This document shows, piece by piece, positions 1-8,469 of a stretch of DNA of 64,000 nucleotides (its first letter is position 1; each line of letters begins with the position of its first letter). Origin of the DNA: Sphingobacterium spiritivorum ATCC 33861 (GTDB taxonomy: Bacteria > Bacteroidota > Bacteroidia > Sphingobacteriales > Sphingobacteriaceae); the NCBI RefSeq assembly GCF_000143765.1, contig NZ_GL379773.1, forward strand, positions 186,001 through 250,000, written 5' to 3'. The notes under the pieces are model-generated. The model saw only the letters and a program-made list of their open reading frames with translations, was not told the origin of the DNA and did no database searches. The position numbers and the translations under genes are program-made.

Positions 1-1926
1 GAAAAACTTGGACTGGAGAAAATTGACAAATTATTCAGCAATCTTATTCCAAACGGGCAGAATGGCGGAGAGACAAACACCCTGGAATGGCTTTCCAGAC
101 ATCAGGAACAATTGCTTGAATCCGGATTTCAGGTTATTCAGGAAGAATCAGCAAAGCGGTACTTTATCGGAAAAACAGTTCTTGACATTGCTGTGGAAGA
201 AGATAATGACTGGTTTGATGTAAAAGCAGTAGCCCGGTTCGGGCCATATGAAATCCCTTTTATACAATTGAGGAATAATATCCTGAATAATATACGGGAA
301 TTTGTGCTTCCCAACGGAGAGATTGCGATTATTCCGGAAGAATGGTTCGCACAATACCAGCACCTGTTTCACTTTTCTTCCACAAAAAATGAACTTAAGC
401 TGAATAAGGTACACATTGGCGTACTTAATGATATCAGCGAACATACCGCACTTACTTTCACTCGAAAATTAGAAAAACTTGCTGATTTTGAGGAAATAAG
501 TGATGTTGCAGAACCTAAAAATTTCAAAGGTCAGCTACGTCCTTATCAAAAGGCAGGATATAACTGGTTTCATTTTCTGCAACATTATAAATTCGGAGGA
601 GTTCTGGCGGACGACATGGGACTTGGAAAGACTATTCAAACGCTGGCTTTGCTTCAAAAACAGAAAGAAGACGCCGGAGAGGATGGGCAGCCTCATACTT
701 CTATTTTGATTCTACCGACTTCACTGATCTATAACTGGCAAAAGGAGGCATCCAAGTTTGCACCCAAACTAAGAATCTTACTACACACCGGAACAAACAG
801 GATCAAGGACAATTTCTCTCTTTCACATTTCGATCTGGTGATCACCACGTATGGTATTGTACGAAGTGACGAGCAAATGCTGGAAAAGTTTTACTTCAAC
901 TATATTATTCTGGATGAAAGTCAGAATATCAAAAACCCTGCATCCAAATCATTTAAGGCTATCAAAAGTCTAAAGAGCAGACATAAGCTGGCCTTAAGCG
1001 GAACCCCGGTTGAAAACTCAGTATCGGATCTTTGGGCTCAGATGCACTTTACCAATCCGGGATTACTAGGCACTTTTACCTATTTTCAAAAGGAATTTGT
1101 GCAACCTATAGAGAAAAAGAAAGATGAAGAGCGTGCAAAGAAACTACAGTCTATTGTCAAACCTTTTATCCTCCGAAGAACAAAAGATCAGGTAGCTACA
1201 GAATTGCCTCCGAAAACGGAACAGATCATCTACTGTGAAATGACAGAAGATCAATCTGAGACTTATGAAAAAGTAAAATCCGAATACCGCAATGCTTTGT
1301 TAAATGTTAATACAGAAGATAAAGCAAAAACTTCACAGATAACATTGCTGCAGGGATTGACAAAATTACGCCAGTTGGCCAATCATCCAAAAATGATTGA
1401 TGATGATTTTGAAGGAAACTCCGGCAAATTTGATCTGGTACTGGAGACTTTAGAATCCGTGCTTCATGTCGGAAATAAAGTGCTTATCTTTTCTCAGTTC
1501 GTCAAACAGCTAAGTATTTTCAGAACTTATTTTGAAGAGAAAGGCATTCAGTATGCCTACCTGGACGGAGCCACAAAAAACCGATCTGAAGCAGTAGCTG
1601 AATTTCAAAAGAATAAAAATACCAAGCTGTTTCTGATATCCATCAAAGCGGGTGGTGTAGGACTAAATCTTATCGAAGCGGATTACGTATTTATTCTTGA
1701 TCCGTGGTGGAACCCTGCTGTCGAACAGCAGGCAGTGGACCGGTCACATCGCATCGGACAGACCCGCAGTGTATTTATCTACAAATTCATTACGAAAGAT
1801 ACCGTAGAAGAGAAAATACTGGCAATGCAGAACCGAAAAAGAGGAATTGCCAAGAGTCTCATCACTACCGAAGAAAGCTTCATTAAGTCGCTGTCACAGG
1901 AAGACCTGAAAGAACTCTTAGGATAA
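1..1926 (+). CDS. SNF2/DEAD-like helicase, 5'-truncated
   Basis: The frame is open from the first base, so the start is outside the window; 641 residues are visible. This is an SNF2-family (SF2) ATPase, which translocates on double-stranded DNA and typically displaces bound proteins such as RNA polymerase. About 200 residues into the visible part is the Walker A motif (GGVLADDMGLGKT). It is followed by a DESQ box in place of DEAH, the GTPVEN motif III, and near the C-terminus the QAVDRSHRIGQ motif VI typical of SNF2 proteins. The N-terminal visible part carries no motif I can name. The gene ends at a strong hairpin. Family assignment is secure; the specific cellular role cannot be read from the sequence. 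Confidence 0.93.
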   Translation, partial: EKLGLEKIDKLFSNLIPNGQNGGETNTLEWLSRHQEQLLESGFQVIQEESAKRYFIGKTVLDIAVEEDNDWFDVKAVARFGPYEIPFIQLRNNILNNIREFVLPNGEIAIIPEEWFAQYQHLFHFSSTKNELKLNKVHIGVLNDISEHTALTFTRKLEKLADFEEISDVAEPKNFKGQLRPYQKAGYNWFHFLQHYKFGGVLADDMGLGKTIQTLALLQKQKEDAGEDGQPHTSILILPTSLIYNWQKEASKFAPKLRILLHTGTNRIKDNFSLSHFDLVITTYGIVRSDEQMLEKFYFNYIILDESQNIKNPASKSFKAIKSLKSRHKLALSGTPVENSVSDLWAQMHFTNPGLLGTFTYFQKEFVQPIEKKKDEERAKKLQSIVKPFILRRTKDQVATELPPKTEQIIYCEMTEDQSETYEKVKSEYRNALLNVNTEDKAKTSQITLLQGLTKLRQLANHPKMIDDDFEGNSGKFDLVLETLESVLHVGNKVLIFSQFVKQLSIFRTYFEEKGIQYAYLDGATKNRSEAVAEFQKNKNTKLFLISIKAGGVGLNLIEADYVFILDPWWNPAVEQQAVDRSHRIGQTRSVFIYKFITKDTVEEKILAMQNRKRGIAKSLITTEESFIKSLSQEDLKELLG

Positions 1927-1930
1927 ATAA

Positions 1931-1973
1931 AAAAAACCTTCTGTATATGACCTCATAATACAGAAGGCTTTTT
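1931..1973. terminator. Bidirectional terminator between helicase and isomerase genes
   Basis: A perfect 10-bp stem (1937-1946 with 1958-1967) is flanked by an A-run on the left and a T-run on the right. It can therefore end the helicase transcript on the plus strand and the convergent gene on the minus strand. Confidence 0.85.
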
Positions 1974-1981
1974 ACTAAGGA

Positions 1982-2824
1982 TTACAATTGTTTTCTAAAG
2001 TTAGCTACGCTCTTTTTCACATCCTCTTTATTGTTCTCCCAGTTGTATTCATATTCTGCAGAGATCATTCCTGAAAATTTCTGCTTTTTCAGTTCATTGA
2101 TGATATCCTTCATACCGATAATACCTGTTCCCCAATGTACATCATGGGCTTTTTTGTCTCCAAACACATTCAGATCTTTAAAATGCACATGAAAAACACG
2201 TCCTTCCAGTTTTTTCAACGATTCTACCGGATTAAGTCCCGAACGCGCCCAGTGTCCCACATCCGCACAAGCGCCCATTCTTGCACTCTTACCTTTCAAT
2301 AGAGTCAGGATTTTATCCGGATTCCAATAGAAAGAAGGATCAGGATGATTATGTATAGCTGCTTTGATATCATATTTATCACACAATTGAGATACGGTCT
2401 CCAGATCTGCTTCCTTTGGTTCACAATTAATAACCGGAATATCCATTGATTTTGCGAAAGCAAATATTTTCTCCCATTCCGCAGCATTCTTTCCGGATAC
2501 CACTCCATAGGCCTGAAGGGAAATATTCTTCTTCTTCAACAGAGCTTTCACAGCTTTTTTACCTTCTTCGGAAAGATTATAGTCCATTTTTCCTTCGATT
2601 CCTCCGCCGATATCTTGCCCCGGAAAAGCTTCTACATACCGCAGGTCACAACTGTCAATCTTATCTAAAGCCTGAGCAAAGGTAAACAGTCTGAACGTAT
2701 AAGCCTGTGATCCCAGCTTCCAGTTTAATTTCTTCTCCGGATATGCTGCTGCTTTTTTCTGAGCGTGGACCGATACTGTCGTTAGTGCGATCAGTGCACA
2801 AATAAGGAATTTTATATTTCTCAT
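1982..2824 (-). CDS. Exported TIM-barrel sugar phosphate isomerase/epimerase-like protein
   Basis: 280 residues beginning with a cleavable signal peptide (MRNIKFLICALIALTTVSVHAQ), so a periplasmic protein. The rest resembles the xylose isomerase-like TIM barrel (AP_endonuc_2) superfamily, seen in conserved stretches such as the AIHNHPD strand, the GACADVGHW segment and the VHFKDLN segment, where His/Asp/Glu residues bind a divalent metal. Bacteroidetes encode many such exported isomerase-like proteins, usually without a known substrate. It stands alone, convergent with the helicase, and shares its terminator. The fold and export are well supported; the substrate is unknown. Confidence 0.85.
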   Translation of the reverse strand: MRNIKFLICALIALTTVSVHAQKKAAAYPEKKLNWKLGSQAYTFRLFTFAQALDKIDSCDLRYVEAFPGQDIGGGIEGKMDYNLSEEGKKAVKALLKKKNISLQAYGVVSGKNAAEWEKIFAFAKSMDIPVINCEPKEADLETVSQLCDKYDIKAAIHNHPDPSFYWNPDKILTLLKGKSARMGACADVGHWARSGLNPVESLKKLEGRVFHVHFKDLNVFGDKKAHDVHWGTGIIGMKDIINELKKQKFSGMISAEYEYNWENNKEDVKKSVANFRKQL

Positions 2825-2920
2825 ATTAGTAGTTTTTACATCCGCAACAGGGATGGTTGATCTTTCAAATGTACCTATTTGAGATCCATTCGTAAAACGA
2901 TTAATCTATCATTTCTGTTA

Positions 2921-2961
2921 TAAAAAAAGCCCGTCCGGAAATATCTATATTCCGGACGGGC
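2921..2961 (-). terminator. Terminator of gltX
   Basis: A perfect 12-bp GC-rich stem (2929-2940 with 2950-2961) followed on the minus strand by a run of seven T, 28 bases after the gltX stop codon. Confidence 0.88.
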
Positions 2962-2988
2962 CCATTCCTTTAGGACTAAGATTATTCT

Positions 2989-4515
2989 CTAGCTAAATAA
3001 AGGCAATGCTTTGCCAATACGACGAATAACCTCTTCCTTACCCAAAAGTTCTGTAATCTGAAACACATCGGGGCCAAACTTTCCGCCTACCAGCATAATA
3101 CGGTATGGCATCATCAGTTCACCCATCTTCAGACCTGAACTTGTTATTTTTTCTTTAAACAAGGGTTCTAATACTGCTGCAGTCCAGTCAGACTGCAGCT
3201 CAAAATCGTTTATTATTTCCTGAAAAAATGCAGTCTTCTGTTCATTCCATTTCGGTTTTACGGCTTCCACATCGTATTGTTCAGGGGTTACAAAGAAGAA
3301 CGACGCCTGTGTCCAGAAATCTTCAACATAGGTGAGGCGCTCTTTGACAGCTCCCAATACATTCAACATATACGTTTCCGATTGTGTAGAAGTATCTACT
3401 CCATGTTGCTCTATATTTTCTTTTATTTTAGGTAAAAGGGTTACATCATCAGTACGTTTGATCCACTCATGATTGAACCATTTTGCCTTTTCAAAGTCAA
3501 ACTTAGCTCCGGCTTTGCTGACACGTGATACAGAGAATTTTTCGATCAGTTCTGCTAACGAAAACAATTCCTGCTCAGTACCATCATTCCAACCCAATAC
3601 GCCCAGCATATTAACAAATGCTTCCGGTAAAAAACCTAATTCTCTAAATCCTTTAGTCAGATCTCCGGTCTTAGGATCGGTCCAGTTCATGGCATACACC
3701 GGAAACCCAAGACGATCTCCATCACGCTTGCTCAGTTTACCGTTTCCATCCGGTTTAAGGATTAACGGCAGATGCGCCCATTGAGGCATTTCATCAGCCC
3801 AGCCCAGGTATTCCCAAAGCAATATATGTACAGGCGCAGACGGCAACCACTCTTCACCTCTGAAAATATGACTGATTTCCATTGCTTTATCGTCGACTAC
3901 TACGGCCAGATGGTAAGTAGGCATACCATCGGCTTTCAATAATACCTTATCGTCCACGAGCCCCGTCTCAAAGCTAACTCTTCCGCGAATCATATCCTCA
4001 AAAGAAACAGTCTCGTCCTGAGGCATTTTGATACGAATAGTATGTGAATGGCCTTCAGCCAGCAATTGTTGCGTTACTTCCGCAGGAAGGCTCAACGAGT
4101 TGCGAAGATTCATGCGGTTTTCATGACTGTATCTGAAGTTAGGCTGAATCTTTCTTTGTTCATCCAATTCCTCTGCTGTATCAAACGCATAATAGGCAAA
4201 TCCCTTTTCTACCAGTTGTTCCGCATACTGACGGTAAGAAGGCTTACGCTCACTCTGTCTGTATGGTCCGTAGGCACCTTCTTTGGAAGGACTTTCGTCC
4301 GGTACTATTCCGCACCAGGCGAGACATTCATTTATATATTCTTCAGCTCCCGGGACAAATCTTGTCTGATCGGTATCCTCAATACGAAGGATAAATTCAC
4401 CTTGATGCTGACGCGCAAACAAATAGTTAAATAAGGCTGTACGTACACCACCTAAGTGCAGACCGCCGGTAGGACTGGGGGCAAAACGCACCCTAACTCT
4501 TTTTTGAGAACTCAT
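2989..4515 (-). CDS. gltX: Glutamate-tRNA ligase
   Basis: Class I aminoacyl-tRNA synthetase that charges tRNA-Glu with glutamate. The 508-residue length is normal. The N-terminal PSPTGGLHLGGVRTALFNY segment contains the HIGH-type signature (here HLGG), and the KLSKRDGDR segment carries the KMSKS-type loop. The FRGEEWLPSAP stretch is also characteristic of the catalytic domain, and the C-terminal third is the anticodon-binding helical domain. It is a single-gene unit with its own terminator, and its upstream neighbour is a divergent histidine kinase. Confidence 0.97.
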   Translation of the reverse strand: MSSQKRVRVRFAPSPTGGLHLGGVRTALFNYLFARQHQGEFILRIEDTDQTRFVPGAEEYINECLAWCGIVPDESPSKEGAYGPYRQSERKPSYRQYAEQLVEKGFAYYAFDTAEELDEQRKIQPNFRYSHENRMNLRNSLSLPAEVTQQLLAEGHSHTIRIKMPQDETVSFEDMIRGRVSFETGLVDDKVLLKADGMPTYHLAVVVDDKAMEISHIFRGEEWLPSAPVHILLWEYLGWADEMPQWAHLPLILKPDGNGKLSKRDGDRLGFPVYAMNWTDPKTGDLTKGFRELGFLPEAFVNMLGVLGWNDGTEQELFSLAELIEKFSVSRVSKAGAKFDFEKAKWFNHEWIKRTDDVTLLPKIKENIEQHGVDTSTQSETYMLNVLGAVKERLTYVEDFWTQASFFFVTPEQYDVEAVKPKWNEQKTAFFQEIINDFELQSDWTAAVLEPLFKEKITSSGLKMGELMMPYRIMLVGGKFGPDVFQITELLGKEEVIRRIGKALPLFS

Positions 4516-4638
4516 GCTGCAAAATTACCATAAAATTTTTTATTTGCGACAACTGTTATCTTCTGTTAAAGTTTGACCATATTTATCACAACTCATCTAT
4601 TTTCCCTATTTTGCGGCATCATTTTGCAAAGTCGGCGC

Positions 4639-5874
4639 ATGAATCCTTATCAATACAACAAACAACGCTGGAAATTTTTATTACTGATTTTTGCAGCGAT
4701 CATCGCTGGAGCCTCTCTCTTTTATACCAATAATCTGGTCAAAAATCTGTCTGCATCCGAGCGGACAAAGGCACAGGTATGGGCCATGAGTACCAAAAGC
4801 ATTATTACCATGCCCGATGTGGATGACGAGTTTATCACCTTCATCTATGCCGTAAGAGATAGTCTGGCACTACCGGCGATTATCACAGATCAGAAAGATA
4901 ACATTATATTCTGGAGGGATCTGGATTCAACCAAAACCAATATCAGGCACAGCGAACAGGATTCTGTTGCAGCAAACAGCCCTGTCTATGATCCCGGATA
5001 CTTTCAGAAAGAGCTGAAAGAGATGAAGCGCAGTCATCCGCCCATTACCATTAACCTGGACAATGGAGATCAATGGCAGGTATTCTATAAGGATTCAAAC
5101 GAACTGATACAGCTCCGGATATTTCCCTATGTACAACTTTCCGTTATTGCGATTTTTCTTATAATAGCCTATACTGTATTCAATTCGATCAAGAAGTCAG
5201 AGCAAAATCTGGTATGGGTAGGTATGGCCAAAGAAGCAGCACATCAGCTCGGTACGCCTATTTCTTCCTTAATGGGCTGGTTGGAGCTCGTCAGAATGAG
5301 ATTTGATGCAGAAGATGATAATATTCTGAACGAAATGGAAAGAGATGTCAAACGGCTGGAGATTGTCGCCGACCGGTTTTCCAAGATTGGTTCCATACCT
5401 TCTTTATCCAACTACAATGTCTACACGATAGTAAATGATTTTATAAATTATTTCAGAGTACGGACAAGTGATAAAATTACATTCACCCTGACAGGCGATA
5501 CCCATATAGAAGCGAAGCTCAATGCACCCCTGTTTGACTGGATACTTGAAAATTTACTCAAAAATGCAGTGAATGCTATTGAATCAGAAGGACTCGTGAG
5601 TGTTAACATTTCAGAAAACATTGCAAAAGAAGAAATTTTTATAGACATTAGTGATACGGGAAAAGGAATTCCAAAATCAAATTTTGAAACTGTCTTCCAA
5701 CCGGGATTTACAACCCGTAAAAGAGGATGGGGGTTGGGACTAAGCCTGACCAAACGTATGGTAGACTATCATAAAGGACAGATTTTTGTCAAAGAATCCG
5801 AAATAGGAAAAGGAACAACATTTAGAATAGTATTAAAGAGCAATTTAAGATATGAACCCACTCAAATCGGATGA
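4639..5874 (+). CDS. Membrane sensor histidine kinase
   Basis: About 411 residues. A start at 4573 is also possible, but the ATG at 4639 (MNPYQYNKQRWKF) puts a short charged segment directly before the first membrane helix and is preferred. A first membrane segment near residues 13-32, an extracytoplasmic region of about 130 residues, and a second membrane segment (LSVIAIFLIIAYTVFNSI) precede the kinase core. The H-box is KEAAHQLGTPISSL. The ATPase domain shows the N-box NLLKNAVNAI, the G1 box DTGKGIP and the G2 box GWGLGLSL. No response regulator is adjacent. The 3' end overlaps the DinB gene by 23 bases, so the two are probably translated together. Confidence 0.92.
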   Translation: MNPYQYNKQRWKFLLLIFAAIIAGASLFYTNNLVKNLSASERTKAQVWAMSTKSIITMPDVDDEFITFIYAVRDSLALPAIITDQKDNIIFWRDLDSTKTNIRHSEQDSVAANSPVYDPGYFQKELKEMKRSHPPITINLDNGDQWQVFYKDSNELIQLRIFPYVQLSVIAIFLIIAYTVFNSIKKSEQNLVWVGMAKEAAHQLGTPISSLMGWLELVRMRFDAEDDNILNEMERDVKRLEIVADRFSKIGSIPSLSNYNVYTIVNDFINYFRVRTSDKITFTLTGDTHIEAKLNAPLFDWILENLLKNAVNAIESEGLVSVNISENIAKEEIFIDISDTGKGIPKSNFETVFQPGFTTRKRGWGLGLSLTKRMVDYHKGQIFVKESEIGKGTTFRIVLKSNLRYEPTQIG

Positions 5875-6373
5875 GTATCCGGCAATCTACGCTGACTACA
5901 TTGAGACCATTGTCGGAGATGTAATGGAAGTCCTTGAAGATCAACTCAGCACCTTTCCTGCTTTTATATCATCTATCCCCAAAGAAAAGGAGCTGTACAA
6001 ATACGCAGAGGATAAATGGACCATCAAAGAGGTATTGTGCCATATTCTGGATGCAGAACGTGTCATGTCTTACCGCGCATTACGCTTTGCAAGAAATGAC
6101 ATGACTTCATTGCCTGCTTTTGAACAGGAAGAGTTTGTACAAAACGGACGACACAACGAACGTACACTGGAAAGTATAATCGAAGAATTCAATTATCTGA
6201 GACGATCAAACCTTTCTTTGTTCCACACCTTTAATGAAACTGAACTGAGCCGTAAAGGGATGGCTTCTGATCGTCTGATCAGTGTCCGTGCATTTGTTTA
6301 TATTGTAGCCGGCCATTTGAATCACCACAAATTTATCATACAAGAACGTTACCTTAATCCTGACAATGAGTAG
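5852..6373 (+). CDS. DinB-family protein
   Basis: 173 residues with the DinB/YfiT-like four-helix bundle fold. Candidate metal-binding histidines lie in CHILDAERV and near the C-terminus in GHLNHHKF, the arrangement typical of this superfamily, whose characterised members are thiol-dependent S-transferases or metal-dependent hydrolases. The start codon overlaps the histidine kinase gene and the stop overlaps the start of the next gene by 8 bases, so this is the middle of a three-gene operon. The specific substrate is not evident. Confidence 0.88.
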   Translation: MNPLKSDEYPAIYADYIETIVGDVMEVLEDQLSTFPAFISSIPKEKELYKYAEDKWTIKEVLCHILDAERVMSYRALRFARNDMTSLPAFEQEEFVQNGRHNERTLESIIEEFNYLRRSNLSLFHTFNETELSRKGMASDRLISVRAFVYIVAGHLNHHKFIIQERYLNPDNE

Positions 6374-6794
6374 TATATGGTTTAAAGAATATAATCTGGA
6401 TGAACTAAACGTCATATTTGCAAAAAATATGACCGGTTTTCTGGGTATTAAAGCAACAGAACTGACAGAGAACAGCATTACAGCGACTATGCCTGTTAAT
6501 GAAAAAACTAAACAACCATTTGGCCTTTTGCATGGAGGGGCTTCTGCAGTATTAGCGGAATCTGTCGGAAGTATTGCTTCCAACATGGTTGTCAACGATG
6601 AAAAATATATGGGTGTAGGGTTGGAGATCAATGCTAATCATATACGATCAGCAACAGATAAAGAGGTAACAGCTATATGCAGCCCTTTACATATCGGTGC
6701 AACTACGCATGTATGGGATATCCGGATTAATAATCATCGCGGGCAATTGCTTTGCATATCGAGACTTACCGTTGCCATAGTTCCAAAAAGATAA
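6366..6794 (+). CDS. Hotdog-fold acyl-CoA thioesterase, YdiI/MenI-like
   Basis: 142 residues with the PaaI/YdiI hotdog fold. The KQPFGLLHGGASAVLAES segment is close to the E. coli YdiI (MenI) active-site helix as I recall it, including the glutamate of AES that serves as catalytic base. GLEINANHIRSA and the C-terminal SRLTVAIV also follow YdiI. YdiI hydrolyses 1,4-dihydroxy-2-naphthoyl-CoA in menaquinone synthesis, a plausible role here because Bacteroidota use menaquinone. No other men gene is nearby, so a broader acyl-CoA thioesterase role is possible. It is the last gene of the kinase-DinB-thioesterase run. Confidence 0.85.
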   Translation: MSSIWFKEYNLDELNVIFAKNMTGFLGIKATELTENSITATMPVNEKTKQPFGLLHGGASAVLAESVGSIASNMVVNDEKYMGVGLEINANHIRSATDKEVTAICSPLHIGATTHVWDIRINNHRGQLLCISRLTVAIVPKR

Positions 6795-7095
6795 TTTGTT
6801 ACAAAACTTTTTTAAAAATACATTGTCTAATACGTATATAAACCATTTTCTTGGTTTTGTGATACGGTTTAGGTTTTGAGAGCGGTTCCACCCCCTGGAT
6901 TCGCTCTTCTTTTGTAATATCCTTAGTATAATTAATATAAAACTGAAGTTTTTTTATTAATATTATAAGATTTTTTAACCTGTCTATCGATTTAACAAAC
7001 GTTTGCATAAACATTTGCATTTAAAAAGTGAAATTATTTCAGTAGCCTTGTAATAAAGATTTTTTCCAACAATAAAATAATCTATAATCCTAAAC
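6795..7095. other. Intergenic region before the sugar transporter
   Basis: About 300 AT-rich bases without a convincing gene. A weak minus-strand frame at 6799-7020 has no recognisable features. The only structured element I see is a 12-bp tandem repeat at 6997-7020, listed separately. Confidence 0.6.
6997..7020. promoter_or_regulatory. 12-bp tandem direct repeat, candidate operator
   Basis: Two adjacent copies, AAACGTTTGCAT and AAACATTTGCAT, differing at one base, lie 76-99 bases upstream of the transporter start. AAACGTTT in the first copy is itself palindromic and resembles the core of LacI-type operators. A regulatory role is inferred from position only. Confidence 0.4.
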
Positions 7096-8382
7096 ATGGA
7101 ACCACAAAAAACTAATCAACAATCTACTTTCGGGCCGATGATAATCTGTTGTGCCCTCTTTTTTATCTTAGGTTTTATTACCTGGGCCAATGGTACATTA
7201 ATTCCCTTTCTGAAAATTGCATGTAACTTAGAAACTGACCTACAGGCTTTCTTTGTTGCTTTTGCTTCATATATCGCTTATTTCTTTTTGGCTTTACCAA
7301 GTTCATGGATACTGAAAAAGATCGGTTTCAAAAACGGACTTATCGTCAGTTTAGTAATTCTTGGATTAGGTTCATTAATCTTTATTCCGGCAGCGGATAG
7401 CCGCAGCTACGGATTATTCCTTACCGGAATCTTTGTACAGGGGGCAGCAATGGCTTTATTGCAAACTGCTGTCAATCCTTATTTAAGTATCATAGGACCC
7501 ATTGAAAGTGCGGCGCAACGTATATCAATAGCCGGATTATTTAATAAAGGAGCAGGGATCACAGTTCCTATTATCTTCGGAACTCTGTTTTTGAAAGATG
7601 CTCATCAAGTCACAGAAAAACTGGCCGCTACAACAGATGAGCTTGTAAAAAATCAGATTTTGGATGATTTACTGCAAAGAGTTCATGCACCTTATATTGC
7701 ATTAGCGGTTATTTTTGTAGTATTTGCCATTATTATCAGATTCGCTCATTTACCAGATGTAGAAATAGACAAGGAAGAAAGCAGCGAACTGGATGCTTCT
7801 GATACTCATCAGAAACAAAGCGTATTTCAGTTTCCTCACCTGTTTCTGGGATCATTAGCCATATTCTTCTGTGTTGCAGTAGAAGTTATGGCCGGAGACA
7901 TTATCGGTGTATATGGCCGTGAATTGAAAATTGACAGCTTTTTTGTTACCTATGCGACCACTTTTACACTATCCTGTATGCTGGTCGGATATGTTATCGG
8001 TATCATTGCTATCCCTAAATATGTAACCCAGCAGATGGCTTTACGTGTATGTACTATCGTTGGTATTATTTTTACTCTTATCTCTGTATTGACTACCGGC
8101 ACTACATCTTTCATCTTCGTTGCTCTTCTTGGTATTGCAAACTCATTAATGTGGCCGGCAATCTTCCCGCTTGGCATCAAAGGATTAGGCAGATTTACGA
8201 AGGTCGGATCTGCTATTATGATCATGGGTATTGCGGGTGGTGCTATCTGGCCTCTGGTATACGGATATTTAAAAGATCATTTACATATTGATTTCCAACA
8301 CGCATTCTTATATGCAATGGTTCCTGCTTACCTGTACATTCTGTTCTTTGCAGTCAAAGGACATAAAGCCGGTAAAGCATAA
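7096..8382 (+). CDS. FucP-type sugar MFS transporter
   Basis: 428 residues with about 12 hydrophobic segments. It has the signature N-terminus of the FHS/FucP family, proton-coupled sugar permeases of the inner membrane (FILGFITWANGTLIPFLK), and the later ALLQTAVNPYLSIIGP motif around helix 4. Family members transport L-fucose, glucose, galactose or N-acetylglucosamine. The gene is followed by its own terminator and then by an exported glycosidase-like protein, so the transported sugar may be the product of that enzyme. The exact sugar is not readable from the sequence. Confidence 0.92.
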   Translation: MEPQKTNQQSTFGPMIICCALFFILGFITWANGTLIPFLKIACNLETDLQAFFVAFASYIAYFFLALPSSWILKKIGFKNGLIVSLVILGLGSLIFIPAADSRSYGLFLTGIFVQGAAMALLQTAVNPYLSIIGPIESAAQRISIAGLFNKGAGITVPIIFGTLFLKDAHQVTEKLAATTDELVKNQILDDLLQRVHAPYIALAVIFVVFAIIIRFAHLPDVEIDKEESSELDASDTHQKQSVFQFPHLFLGSLAIFFCVAVEVMAGDIIGVYGRELKIDSFFVTYATTFTLSCMLVGYVIGIIAIPKYVTQQMALRVCTIVGIIFTLISVLTTGTTSFIFVALLGIANSLMWPAIFPLGIKGLGRFTKVGSAIMIMGIAGGAIWPLVYGYLKDHLHIDFQHAFLYAMVPAYLYILFFAVKGHKAGKA

Positions 8383-8410
8383 ATTCAATCTTTGACATTT
8401 AAACTTTTTA

Positions 8411-8447
8411 AAAAGCAATTATAAACACGTATTATAATTGCTTTTTT
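8411..8447 (+). terminator. Terminator after the sugar transporter
   Basis: A 14-bp perfect stem (8411-8424 with 8432-8445) runs into six T residues, 28 bases past the stop codon. Confidence 0.82.
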
Positions 8448-8469
8448 AGCATAATTACAACTTAATACT

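Noticed and set aside
6799..7020. 73-residue minus-strand frame upstream of the sugar transporter
   Set aside because: No recognisable motif; its start reads through the 12-bp repeats (MQMFMQT) and its composition is that of AT-rich spacer.
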